This document shows positions 52,710 through 61,184 of a stretch of 64,000 nucleotides of DNA, piece after piece (positions within the stretch are counted from its first letter, which is position 1; each line of letters opens with the position of its first letter). Origin of the DNA: VXNE01 sp965248075 (GTDB lineage Bacteria > Pseudomonadota > Gammaproteobacteria > Pseudomonadales > Azotimanducaceae); contig CBDFIL010000001.1 in the NCBI GenBank assembly GCA_965248075.1, forward strand, positions 744,001-808,000, given 5' to 3'. Under the pieces are notes generated by a model. That model did no database searches. It saw only the letters and a list, made by a program, of their open reading frames with translations, and had not been told where the DNA came from. The translations under genes were made by a program, and so were the position numbers.

Positions 52710-52787
52710 AGAGGAGACCTTCTCGAGCCACTGCGTCTTGCCCCCGACCTCGTAAACAGCTCTTCCACGACACCGGCGGTGCCGGCC

Positions 52788-53204
52788 TCATTTGACGCGC
52801 ACACGGCGAAATTTCCACTCGCCGTTCTGCTTGACGTAATCCTCGTGGTACCGCGCGGCCATGCCCGGCCAATTGCTGGCCGCCGTTCCGTCGATCTGGG
52901 TTACGGCCGAGATGAGGTACCAGACGCCGTGTGCCCGATCCCCATCGACCTCGATCAGAGGGTTGGCAACGATGTGCTGTGCCCGGGCGATCACTTTCGG
53001 GAATCCGGCAAAGAGCTCTCGAATCGCTTCTCGACCCTCAGCGTTTCCGACTCCGTCCGCGTTCCAAGTACCATCTTCCGTGAACAAAGACGCCATGGCG
53101 TCCGCATCGTAGTCGTCGTGGTCACAGATCTCGCAGTACCGGGCCTTGAGTCGTTCGATGTCTTCGAGCCGGGTGATTCGTTTCTGGAGCTCTTCCAATT
53201 CCAT
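52788..53204 (-). CDS. SnoaL/NTF2-like fold protein
   Basis: 138 residues. Opens ELQKRITRLEDIERLKARYC, then DADAMASLFTEDGTWNADGV, EGREAIRELFAGFPKVIARA and the C-terminal ARYHEDYVKQNGEWKFRRVR. This is the NTF2-like alpha+beta fold (SnoaL_4 type) seen in polyketide cyclases, dehydratases and ring-hydroxylating dioxygenase beta-like proteins. It is 48 bases downstream of a PhyH dioxygenase on the same strand, so it may act on the hydroxylated product. Confidence 0.82.
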   Translation of the reverse strand: MELEELQKRITRLEDIERLKARYCEICDHDDYDADAMASLFTEDGTWNADGVGNAEGREAIRELFAGFPKVIARAQHIVANPLIEVDGDRAHGVWYLISAVTQIDGTAASNWPGMAARYHEDYVKQNGEWKFRRVRVK

Positions 53205-53251
53205 CCGATGGTTCCTCTCGTGTGCCAGTGTTTGCGCTTCGGGCCAGACCC

Positions 53252-54079
53252 CTACGCGTACGGGTCGAAGAGGGGGGTGACACCATCTTCTCGTCGCGCA
53301 ATATCGCGGTATTCGCCTTGCGAGAGCCCGAGCACGCGTCTGAGCTCCGGATGACGATCGAGCAGCTCTGGCGATAGCCGGGGCGAATTTGGAATGTAAC
53401 TGCTGGCGTTGCGGCCCTGGATGTAGGGCCGGGTGTAGTTCTCATTCAGCGAGATTCGGAGCCCGGGGCGGGTGCGCGGCAAAGCGGAGTGAAACGTTCC
53501 CCCCTGCCAGATCACCACCGAGCCGGCCTTCGCCTCAAGGCGCACGAGCGGATAGGGCGTGTTGGTGACGTCGGTGTCGTGGGGCAAGACTCTGTGGCCG
53601 AAGTGCTGGCTGGCGGGGACGAAAAGGGTTGGGCCGTCGGCTTCGTCGGCCTGGTCGGTACAGCTCCACGTACAATTCAACCGATGGCAGATCTGACCGG
53701 CGCCCATCGGGATGCCTTCCACGTCCTGGTCGACGTGCAGTGGTAGATTGTGGAAAAGTGCGGAATCGTCGGCAGGGGCGTCGGCGGTCGGGCCCTTCAG
53801 GATGATCAAGTTGGTCCTGAGCACCGCGCCCTGGCCCAGCATCAGTCGGACCAGCGCTAGCTTCGCTGGGTTGGTCGCTGCCTCGATGAACACTTCGTCC
53901 TCGTCGAAGAACGGATCGTCGAAGGCCGCGGTGAGCGTCGAGGTTCGAAAATCGATCGAGACGTCGTTCCTTGTCTCGTAGGCGGCCACCGCCGCGTCGC
54001 GCAGTCGCTCGATCCACGCATCGGTGACCCCGAGGGTCGCGGGTGAGACGACGGTGAAGCCGTAGGTCATCAACTCCAC
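53252..54079 (-). CDS. phytanoyl-CoA dioxygenase family protein, probably 5'-trimmed
   Basis: 275 residues from a GTG. Metal motif H-x-D in NLPLHVDQDVEGIPMGAG; distal His and 2-oxoglutarate Arg in IWQGGTFHSALPRTRPGLRI; then ENYTRPYIQGRNASSYIPN. The family-like reading continues upstream of the chosen start as ELISDIERYGLAQNAVELM, but it hits TGA at about 54131 with no start codon in between. The natural first residues have therefore probably been lost at a junction, or translation now begins at the internal GTG. The metal site is intact. Confidence 0.8.
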   Translation of the reverse strand: MELMTYGFTVVSPATLGVTDAWIERLRDAAVAAYETRNDVSIDFRTSTLTAAFDDPFFDEDEVFIEAATNPAKLALVRLMLGQGAVLRTNLIILKGPTADAPADDSALFHNLPLHVDQDVEGIPMGAGQICHRLNCTWSCTDQADEADGPTLFVPASQHFGHRVLPHDTDVTNTPYPLVRLEAKAGSVVIWQGGTFHSALPRTRPGLRISLNENYTRPYIQGRNASSYIPNSPRLSPELLDRHPELRRVLGLSQGEYRDIARREDGVTPLFDPYA

Positions 54080-54529
54080 GGCGTTTTGGGCGAGTCCGTA
54101 GCGCTCGATGTCGGAAATGAGTTCGCGTCATCGTCTTATGGGTTGGTGACGGTGGCGAGCGCATCGGTGGTGAGTTGGCACAGGAGGAGATCATTACTTC
54201 GGAGCAGTCCATCGTGTTGACGACCAGGCTGCCCTCTGATGGCGCAGAACTTGATGGAATGCGTCCTGATGACCCGATGTCCGGTGAAGGTGAGGTAACC
54301 GAGACGGAGACTCGGGAACGCCGGATCGGAGGGATGGTTACGGACAAGACGACGGACTGGCATAGAAGGATGTTCACGATTGCCGACACGTCTGGTGTTG
54401 ACGAGTTTTTCACGCTGACAGAGCGGGACCACGCGGCGGAACTGCTGGAGGCAGTGGGGCGACCATTTGCGCGACTCTTGAGTTTGCCTCAGCAGGCAAC
54501 TGGGATCCTCGAGGATTTGGCGCGCCAAG
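54080..54529. other. region without a recognisable gene
   Basis: 450 bases between the trimmed dioxygenase and the fragment at 54530. Open frames exist on both strands (for example a rightward one reading VDEFFTLTERDHAAELLEAV), but none matches a family I know. The stretch is likely rearranged debris. Confidence 0.4.
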
Positions 54530-54859
54530 CGTCCAACCTCGAATCAGAGGTCGAGGTGACACCCATTCCAGCCGGCTGGCGAGCGCCCACGCGTCCTCGG
54601 CAAGGAAAGTGCTCAACGGAACACCGGCAGGCAGGTCGCCTTCCTCGACAGGATCGATGTTGGCGGCGGTGATGGCACCATGCTCCGTCCACGCGCGGAT
54701 CGCCTCCGCCTCGTCGATCTCCGGCTTCGCGAACCCGCGCGTTTCGCCTGGGAGATTCGGAATCGACGGTTGTGGAACCTGGGCGAGCAGGTCCGGCAGC
54801 ATCTCGAACTCGACGAACGCGCGTACCAGCGTGCAGCGCTCGGTCATCTGCGCAGCCAT
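54530..54859 (-). pseudogene. second fragment of the unnamed family seen at 38089
   Basis: About 110 codons reading TLVRAFVEFEMLPDLLAQVP, then AIRAWTEHGAITAANIDPVE and LSTFLAEDAWALASRLEW. These line up with FVDFDLLPDLFAC, the A-x-x-R-W segment, IDPHEFPVE and LAADGAWRLAERLGF of the 38089 fragment. After about 54570 the similarity stops and the frame drifts. Its first 16 bases overlap the 3' end of the transposase-like gene. Confidence 0.5.
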
Positions 54860-56692
54860 CGGGAGATCCGTTCAGCCTGCGCGATGCCGAGGCGGAAGTT
54901 CCAGGCACGATCGAGCAGGTCCGGCTGGCGTGCCGCCGGCGTCGCAAGGCCAACCATGCGGGCCGGAACGTCCGGTCGCCTGGTCTTGCGGCGGATCGTG
55001 TAGTTCTGCCGCAGCAGGTACACGGACAACTCCTCCAACACGACGCTGGGCAAGACGTAGCTGCCTCGATAGCTGCGTCCCGATGCGCTCAGGCGCGGGC
55101 GCTCGACGGAGCGCACTCTAGCCCGCATGGAGTTCATTATCGAGTCCACCGGCTGCAGCATCGCGCGCGACAGCACGGGGCTGCCGTGTTCGCGGAGGGT
55201 CTTCCCGGGCATACGGGTCACCCAGAGGGTCCGGCAGCGGCGATAGGCTTCCGTGTCGGCGGGGTAGTGGAGCCAAGCCCAGCCACCTGACTTCGAGTAG
55301 CCGCCCTTGAACGCGTTCCGGAATAAGGCGGCGCGGACACGCGGATCCCGCTTGCTGCCGGAAGCCTCCCGCAACAGGCCCTTCGGGATCGCCTGCTTCT
55401 TGAACTCCTTTTCCATCGCGTCCCAGGCTTCTTTGAGCCCCTTTGCCGACTTGCGCGTGCTGTCGAACGAGGCGCCCTTCTTCCTCGCATTCTTGTCGTG
55501 CTGGTACAGCGCGATCTCGGCCAGCCGGGGGGCGACGTGTGCGCCGGTCCCGGTCGACTTGCCGCTCCGGGTCGCCAGCCAGGATCCTGTCGCGCATCGC
55601 CACTACCGCCGCGGCGAGCGACGCCTTGTCGCCATCCATGTAGCTGTAGATGGCGTCGAAACGACTGAGCATCTTCTGCACGACGAGGAAGTGGGCGACC
55701 TCCGCGTAGGGCGAGCTGATGAAGAAGCGTCCAACGTCCGGCCGCTCCTGGAGGCGCCGCTCAGTGTCCCAAGCGGGGTTCATGGCCTTGTCCCGGTGGT
55801 GCACGGAACACCATCTCTGCAGGCACACCGGACGGCCTCTGTCCGCCCGCCAATCTTCCTCCACGGGACAAAGCTTCTGCGGCAGGAAGAACGGGTGTAC
55901 CGCGAGGACGAACAGCTTCTTGTCCGCCAGCAGCGTCGAGACAATGATGCTGAGCGGCGCGTGGCGCGCGTCATGGCGATACGCCTTGAGGGAGACCTCG
56001 AGCACGTCCGTGTAGACGTGAACGGGCTCGCCGCGGTCCACCACTCCCGGTCGCAGCAGTGCGGCGTTCCGGAAGCTGTGATAGTCCCGAAGGCGCCCTC
56101 CAATGCGTCCGAGATGCGCGTAGTAGGAGCCGATCGGAATACCGGTCTCCTCGAAGGTGTCGGTCACCGAACGCCGCACCGTGAGGCCGTGGAGAATCTC
56201 CTTCCAGTAGCGCCGGGCTTCCCAGGTCCGCCCGACGCCCAGGGCCGTCCCGAGGCTGACGGCGCGCCCACAGCCGGGCGCCGAACACCGCGCTAGGTGC
56301 TCCCCCTTCTGGCGGCGATAGTACCGGCGCCACGGACTGCCCTTGTCCGCCCAATGCTCGAAGAGGTTGACGCCGTGGTGGGGGCAGGACTCGTCCGGAC
56401 AGTCCGCGAAGGGCATGCTGAGCGACAGGAAGTAGCGGGCGATCGGCCGGATCGCGTGATTCGAGGCCAGCTGGGACGACTGGCCACAGTACCGGCAGGT
56501 CATGATCCCCGTGCGCTCTCCGGAGCGGGCGACGCCGTACTTGAAGACGTAGCGGTCACTCGACGCCTGCGTCTGTCCAGGCGGGATCTCGACATCGAGA
56601 TCCGTCCCGAAGTTCGCGCACATCGGGTTCCGGCACATGGCCCAGTTCACGCTCATGCCGAACTCTGGCAATGCCACCGGATCGACTCTCAT
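54844..56692 (-). pseudogene. zinc-ribbon DDE transposase-like gene, frameshifted
   Basis: Start at 56692. N-terminal zinc ribbons (AMCRNPMCANFGTDLDVEIP, GIMTCRYCGQSSQLA, FADCPDESCPHHGVNLFE, LARCSAPGCGRAVSLG), a helical region, then a strand GEPVHVYTDVLEVSLKAYRH and FDAIYSYMDGDKASLAAAVV with acidic residues where a DDE core would have them. A one-base shift at about 55588-55600 (after AMRDRI) moves the reading to the frame that continues LAEIALYQHDKNARKKG and ends at 54844 with AERISRWLRR. Intact length would be about 615 residues. The family is one I recognise only as insertion-element-like; a shorter relative's N-terminus occurs at 59080-59226. Confidence 0.55.
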
Positions 56693-57018
56693 GCCTTGCC
56701 CAGATCCTCGGATTGGGCAGGCATCTTCGGGTCAATTGAGGCGAATGCGCAACCCACCCTGTGGGCAGGACGTCGGCCAACCGGCAAGGCTCCCGTTCAC
56801 CAGACCGGCACACGCCTCTGCATCCCCGTCTGCGCAACCAGACCCACCCCTCCATGGCGTTCCCGACCCCGCTATCCTTGCGTCGTCCAACGCCCTCGTG
56901 CTCGTTCGCTAGGCCGCACAGGGAACCCCAATACTGTTAAAATGTACAGTACCGCGATGCGGTTGACGGCGCGGTGCGCCGTTATCACAGCGTCGTCCTG
57001 CCATGCTGTCCTCCTTGG
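56693..57018. promoter_or_regulatory. gene-free region with a consensus LexA (SOS) box at 56932-56951
   Basis: Positions 56932-56951 read TACTGTTAAAATGTACAGTA. This has the full LexA architecture TACTGT-N8-ACAGTA with an AT-rich centre, as in gammaproteobacterial SOS promoters. No SOS gene is adjacent: leftward, the transposase-like gene starts about 240 bases away; rightward, the AbiEii gene points toward the box and ends at 57019. The rest of the 326 bases holds nothing recognisable. The box may be left over from a lost SOS gene. Confidence 0.65.
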
Positions 57019-58068
57019 TCACGGTGTCGGCCCTGCGGACCGCGGCGTGCGCGCGGCGTGCGCAAGCATGTTCGCGTTGGCTTCGAGGTTGCGGATTTCT
57101 TCGATCAGCGTGTCGAATCTCGGTGCGTCGTCGGCGACGATAGTGGCAGCGCGCATGGCGTCGTAGTCGGATTGCAGGGCGGGAAGCTCGTCGTCGTCGG
57201 GGACGAGCCGCAGCCGGCCATCGAGGCATTGATCGTAGTTGGCGTAACCGGCGTGGAAGAACACCTTCTTGTGCCGGACGACATCCTCCAGGAGTGCGCG
57301 GTCGGAGAGTGCGGCCTGGCCGATATCGTGTGCGGCAAGACATGCCAGGTCGAACCAGTGCCGGGAGAGGCGTTCGGGATGGTTGGCGAGCCGGCGCCTG
57401 TGACATTCGACATGGATGAGCGTCGCCTTCTCCCAGAAGGTGCGTGCCGGAGAGAGGACCGTCACGGCCGCGGCGGGGTAGTCGAGATTCGAGGCCAGGG
57501 CGGCCATGTCGGGAACGATGACGTGCCGCTCGTTCGGATCGATGACGTTGCGGCCGCCGAATTCCAGCAGGACCTCGCTGCGGACATAGCCGTGCGGGTC
57601 CTCGACCGCGGTCGGATAGGCGAAACGGATTGTCTCGCCGTTGTCGCCGATGTGGATCTCGTGCCGGCCGTCGGCCGCGAGGCGTTCGGCGGCGGCGCCG
57701 AGAACGGGCGCCACGACGTCGTGGACGTAGCTCGCGACGCCGGCCTTGAGGCGTTCGCTGAAGAGCCTGATCCGGTTCCGGCTGGCACCGTCTGCGAAGG
57801 GGTCGAAGCCGTCGTTGAAGGCCCGGTAGTCGAGGGTGAGGTCCACGTCCTCGGAAAACCGGTCGATGATGTGGTAGACCTTGGAGAGCGAAGTGCCGCC
57901 CTTGAAGGCCATGGGATGGGGGTCGGGCATGGAGAAGAGGGCCTGCAGGGCCCAACAGGCCCAGATGTCCTTCTCCAGGATGATGGCCGCCCGCCCGGAC
58001 CGGGCGGCCACGGTGCGGAGTATGTCCGCGCGCTCGCGGGCGTTGAGGGACAGGAACGCCTCAGCCAT
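57019..58068 (-). CDS. AbiEii-type nucleotidyltransferase toxin
   Basis: 349 residues. Nucleotidyltransferase core: MAFKGGTSLSKVYHIIDRFS (G-G-T-S-L-x-K) followed by E-D-V-D-L-T-L (the D-x-D metal site). Then FGGRNVIDPNERHVIVPDMA and LSPARTFWEKATLIHVECHR (W-E-K), the conserved third region of AbiEii. These toxins transfer nucleotides to tRNA or other targets and cause growth arrest, and protect against phage by abortive infection. It overlaps its antitoxin gene by 8 bases. Full length and motifs intact. Confidence 0.9.
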   Translation of the reverse strand: MAEAFLSLNARERADILRTVAARSGRAAIILEKDIWACWALQALFSMPDPHPMAFKGGTSLSKVYHIIDRFSEDVDLTLDYRAFNDGFDPFADGASRNRIRLFSERLKAGVASYVHDVVAPVLGAAAERLAADGRHEIHIGDNGETIRFAYPTAVEDPHGYVRSEVLLEFGGRNVIDPNERHVIVPDMAALASNLDYPAAAVTVLSPARTFWEKATLIHVECHRRRLANHPERLSRHWFDLACLAAHDIGQAALSDRALLEDVVRHKKVFFHAGYANYDQCLDGRLRLVPDDDELPALQSDYDAMRAATIVADDAPRFDTLIEEIRNLEANANMLAHAARTPRSAGPTP

Positions 58069-58666
58069 GGGCCGCGTCCCGATTGGGGGCGGCGAGCGCC
58101 TGCGCCATCCACGCCGGCATGTCTGCCGAGCGGAGCCTCTCGAACTCCGCCGGACCGAGGGCGGCCTCGACCGTGGCGACCGCCTCGGGGGTCACGTTGT
58201 CCTTGCCGAGATACCAGAGCGCGGTGAGCGCGGCGCCCGTCGCCTCGCCAGCAAATTGGAGCCGCCGGCGGTTCGAGGTGTGGATCATCCTGACGGTGAT
58301 GTTAGCAATCCGGATGGTGCGGCTCGATGCGCTGGTATGGAACACGGGGGCGGTCGGCACCTGGGTGCTGAGCCTGAACCGCCGCGCGGCTTCAGCGCCG
58401 TGCACCTGGACCGTCTCGCCATTGCTGCGCGCGATGGTTTCGACCACCTCGAGGATGTCGGGGAGGACGGTGCCCACGAAGCGGTTCGTCCTCGGGCGGA
58501 CGAAGACGCCGCGGGCGAGACGCTGGATCTCGCCCCGGCCGACGAGGCGCGAGAGCGTCCGATCAACGGCGCCGCGCGAGCCATGCTTCAGAAAGCGCTC
58601 GCGCGTGAAGGTCTTTCCCCTCGGCAGCTTGTGTACGCCGGCTCGGACGGCTTGAGCGGTGGACAT
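58061..58666 (-). CDS. AbiEi-like antitoxin (DUF6088 type)
   Basis: 201 residues. N-terminal winged-helix-like part: KLPRGKTFTRERFLKHGSRG and AVDRTLSRLVGRGEIQRLAR, then GVFVRPRTNRFVGTVLPDIL; C-terminal part with IRIANITVRMIHTSNRRRLQ and ALTALWYLGKDNVTPEAVAT. This is the DUF6088/AbiEi_3-like antitoxin build: the N-terminal domain represses the operon, the C-terminal domain is needed for antitoxicity. Gene order antitoxin then toxin with overlap is standard. ATG at 58666. Confidence 0.85.
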   Translation of the reverse strand: MSTAQAVRAGVHKLPRGKTFTRERFLKHGSRGAVDRTLSRLVGRGEIQRLARGVFVRPRTNRFVGTVLPDILEVVETIARSNGETVQVHGAEAARRFRLSTQVPTAPVFHTSASSRTIRIANITVRMIHTSNRRRLQFAGEATGAALTALWYLGKDNVTPEAVATVEAALGPAEFERLRSADMPAWMAQALAAPNRDAAHG

Positions 58667-58680
58667 GGTGTGATGCTATT

Positions 58681-58711
58681 TTGTCCGAAACTATAGTGTT
58701 TTATTGGACAA
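58681..58711 (-). promoter_or_regulatory. candidate AbiEi operator/promoter
   Basis: TTGTCC (58681-58686) and GGACAA (58706-58711) form a perfect inverted repeat across an AT-rich 19-base centre, 15-45 bases before the antitoxin ATG. AbiEi proteins are known to bind paired inverted repeats in their own promoter and repress it. The position fits. Confidence 0.55.
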
Positions 58712-58875
58712 CTTTCAAGTGACGGAGGTCGCGCGCGCCGGTCGTGGGTTCAGTGCCTCGTGGTGTCGCCCGGCTGCCGCACCTTGGCGCGCATGCATTT
58801 CGCCGCGTGCGCGGCCCAATCCTTCAAGGCTGGTCGTTGGCATGGACGGCGTGAGCCGCCGCCAAGGGGATGCGG

Positions 58876-59226
58876 CTATCGCAGATAGGTGGTCGTGATC
58901 CCGGGCCCGAGGTGGCCCATCTCATCGACACGATGGCGAGCGCCAGCCCGGTGTTCCGCGTGCCGGACGAGCCCCCGCATGCGCTCTTGGGGGTACGCAT
59001 GGCGCAGGCCGTGGGCGCCGCGACTGGTGGAGTGGACCTTGTAGCCGGGATCGCGGCCTTCAGACGGGCTCGGCCTGACCGGCTCCGACATCGCCGGCAG
59101 CCCATAGTTCTCGCATTGCGGAGAGCGACAGTGGTCGACCTAGACCGTGCGCTTGACGCCGACGATGTCGGCCTCGACCGTGGGCGGAGCCCAGTGTGCG
59201 GGCTTGCGCGCGGACGTGCTGCTCAT
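58876..59226 (-). pseudogene. composite remnant: zinc-ribbon transposase start joined to tyrosine-integrase tail
   Basis: From ATG 59226 the reading is SSTSARKPAHWAPPTVEADI, a TAG, then VDHCRSPQCENYGLPAMSEP. C-x2-x-x-C-x-N-[Y/F]-G resembles CRNPMCANFG of the gene at 56692. Past about 59015 it becomes AHGLRHAYPQERMRGLVRHA and DEMGHLGPGITTTYLR. These carry the H-x2-R box, G-H and final Tyr of tyrosine recombinases (integrases). Two fragments have fused in one frame; neither can work. Confidence 0.55.
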
Positions 59227-59376
59227 GCGTGCCCTCGCGTCTCCGTAGAAGGGCGCTAATCATAGAAAAAGTCCGCAACTTACGCCGCCATAATGGCGTC
59301 ATAAACCCCATTTAATAGGGAATTATATATTTGACTCCCCCAAACCGTTAAAGGCCATGCAGCCGCTGTTCGTCCA

Positions 59377-59692
59377 TCACCCCGCCCCCGCCGGAAAGAA
59401 CAACGGTTCCAATGCGCGGCGGCTGAGCATCCACGTCTTGACCTCCGCGCCGTCCACGAGCCACCGGCTCCGGCTCGCCTTCTCATGCCGTTCCGCGGTC
59501 ACGGTGAACGCCGATCCCGCCACGTCGATGCTGGCCCGCGCCTGGGTCCGGTGCACCTTGATGGCGTTTTTGCGAGCGCCCTTTCGGATTCTTGGACTTG
59601 CCGCCTTCCTTCGAGGGGCGGTAGTCGAGTACACGTCGCGTGAACGCGTCGAGTTGCGGGTGGGGCGACCGGGGCTTGCGTTCCTTCGTCAT
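59377..59692 (-). pseudogene. small passenger ORF of the IS1595 element, frameshifted
   Basis: The first part (ATG 59692) reads TKERKPRSPHPQLDAFTRRV and LDYRPSKEGGKSKNPKG. The second part, one base out of frame, reads ARKNAIKVHRTQARASIDVA, GSAFTVTAERHEKASRSRWL and ends PLFFPAGAG. Together about 105 residues, basic then strand-rich; no family recognised. It overlaps the transposase stop by 4 bases. The shift is near 59570-59585, in a G/A-rich stretch (CGAAAGGGCG on the coding strand). This might be decay or a frameshift site. Confidence 0.45.
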
Positions 59693-60633
59693 GCGGTCAA
59701 CTGTTCGTAGGTGATGCGTTTTCCGACCGTCATCCTGGCGAACGAGGCCAGCCGGTCAAGGGTGTGGATACTGACGTTGCCCTCGTTGAGCCTGAACGTC
59801 GCCTCGTTGACGTAGCGGTGCAGGTGCTTCACCGACGCCTTGTGCCACGTTCCGTAGAGGCCGCGCTTGAGGACCGCCCACATGGACTCGACGCTGTTGA
59901 CGTGGATGTCGTTCGCGCCGACGTACTCGCCCGCGCCGTGCTTGACGTGGCGGCGGATGTAGGCGGGGAGGTCGTCGTATCCCGAGTGCTCGTCGGTGTG
60001 GAGTTCGCTACCGGGTTCGACGTGCTTGGCGATCTCGCGGTGCAGCGTGGCTTTGGACGTGCCTTCGATGGGCATGGCGATGGACCTACCGCCGCGCTCG
60101 CGCAACCCGAGGACGGCTTGCTTGCCGACCGTGCCGCGCCCCATGTTGAGTTTCTTGTGCGGGTGCTTGTTGCCTTCCTTGCCGCCGACGAACGTCTCGT
60201 CGGCTTCCACGATGCCCGCCAGCTTGGCCGGATCACCGCCGCATGCCTCGCGCAGCCTGCCGAGCATGAACCATGCGGTTTTCTGTGTGACACCTATCTC
60301 TTTGGAAAGCTGAAGGCTGGAAACACCCTTGCGCGCCGTCACGACGATGTACATGGCGTAGAGCCACTTGTTGAGGGGAACGTGCGACCGACCGAACACC
60401 GTCCCGGTGCGCACGGTGAACTCCTCCTTGCAGTCGCCGCAGCGGTAGTAGCCGGTCCGCTTGCCCGTGCGTGCGCCGATCTTCTGCGTGCCTCCGCAAC
60501 ACGGACAGGCGATGTCGCGGTTGCCCGGCCCCCAGCGCATCTCCTCGAAGTAGAGCCGTCCCGAGTCGGCGTCGGGGTACATGTGGAACAGTTCGTAGGT
60601 GCTGACGGTTACGTGGTCGTCCATTGCATCCAA
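59689..60633 (-). CDS. IS1595-family (ISXO2-like) transposase
   Basis: 314 residues, intact. N-terminal zinc ribbon IACPCCGGTQKIGARTG to YYRCGDCKEEFTVRTGTVFG; then the ISXO2-like DDE(N) core: IVEADETFVGGKEGN (first Asp/Glu region), ELHTDEHSGYDDLPAYI (second Asp), and HVNSVESMWAVLKRGLYGTW (N-x-V-E-x-x-W, catalytic Glu). LNKWLYAMYIVVTARKGVSS is the family's helical linker. It should be active. An internal ATG three codons in is an alternative start. Confidence 0.93.
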   Translation of the reverse strand: MDAMDDHVTVSTYELFHMYPDADSGRLYFEEMRWGPGNRDIACPCCGGTQKIGARTGKRTGYYRCGDCKEEFTVRTGTVFGRSHVPLNKWLYAMYIVVTARKGVSSLQLSKEIGVTQKTAWFMLGRLREACGGDPAKLAGIVEADETFVGGKEGNKHPHKKLNMGRGTVGKQAVLGLRERGGRSIAMPIEGTSKATLHREIAKHVEPGSELHTDEHSGYDDLPAYIRRHVKHGAGEYVGANDIHVNSVESMWAVLKRGLYGTWHKASVKHLHRYVNEATFRLNEGNVSIHTLDRLASFARMTVGKRITYEQLTA

Positions 60634-60844
60634 GCCGTTGATTCAATGGGGGAAGTATAGCATTTCTTTGGGAGTAAAATATATAATTCCCATTTAATAC
60701 GCGGCTTTCAGAGGTCTATGCACATATATTTGGAACAGCTTGCTCTCCGCCAATTAAATCAACGCATTATAGGTAATCAGGCCGCCCGCTATCAGGCCCG
60801 CCACCAAGGATCGTGTCAGCACTATGTCAGCAAAGGAACCTCCG

Positions 60845-61054
60845 ATGAGCGAAGAATTCGACTGGAACAAGGCCGAGGAAGCAATCGTCGTCAAGTCACG
60901 TCGAGCCGTCGCCGTCTACACGAACCCCACAGGGGATCTCGTCATCAGACAGGAACGCATGGAATACGCGGATCAAGACGATCCATTCGTGGTCGTTCCG
61001 ATTGAGTGTGTTGATGAGCTGATCGCCGCCATTCGGAGCGCTGCTGCACCGTGA
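60845..61054 (+). CDS. hypothetical small protein
   Basis: 69 residues: SEEFDWNKAEEAIVVKSRRA, VAVYTNPTGDLVIRQERM, DQDDPFVVVPIECVDELIAA. AAAGGA lies 8 bases before the ATG. The alternation of strands and a final helix suggests a small alpha+beta fold. No family recognised. Its stop overlaps the GTG of the next small frame (GTGA). Confidence 0.5.
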   Translation: MSEEFDWNKAEEAIVVKSRRAVAVYTNPTGDLVIRQERMEYADQDDPFVVVPIECVDELIAAIRSAAAP

Positions 61055-61179
61055 GAGACCCCGAACTGCTGTTAACTCTGCTCGCGCAACTCGCCGAGGA
61101 GGAAGCGGCCGTCTGGCCGTCTCCCCGGTCGGCGGGAACTGGCGGGAGTATCACCACTGCAAGGGCATGTGCGCCCTGA
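61051..61179 (+). CDS. very short coupled frame, possibly a truncated DUF2513-like start
   Basis: 42 residues from a GTG overlapping the previous stop. It starts RDPELLLTLLAQLAEEEAA, which resembles the 'K-R-D-x-E-L-[V/L]-R-x-[I/L]-L' opening of DUF2513 proteins, then turns Gly/Ser/Thr-rich and ends. Probably a truncated gene or chance. Confidence 0.3.
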   Translation: MRDPELLLTLLAQLAEEEAAVWPSPRSAGTGGSITTARACAP

Positions 61180-61184
61180 ACCGC

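Larger units (their letters stand above)
59310..60699. mobile_element. complete IS1595/ISXO2-like insertion with 8-bp target duplication
   Basis: The element runs 59318-60691 (1374 bp). Inverted repeats are 59318-59339 and 60670-60691, 22 bases each with one mismatch (GGGAATTATATATTT then G/T then ACTCCC). ATTTAATA at 59310-59317 and again at 60692-60699 is an exact 8-bp target duplication, the size expected for IS1595 elements. It carries a leftward transposase gene and a small downstream ORF. Clean ends and duplication point to a recent insertion into an AT-rich site. Confidence 0.93.
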
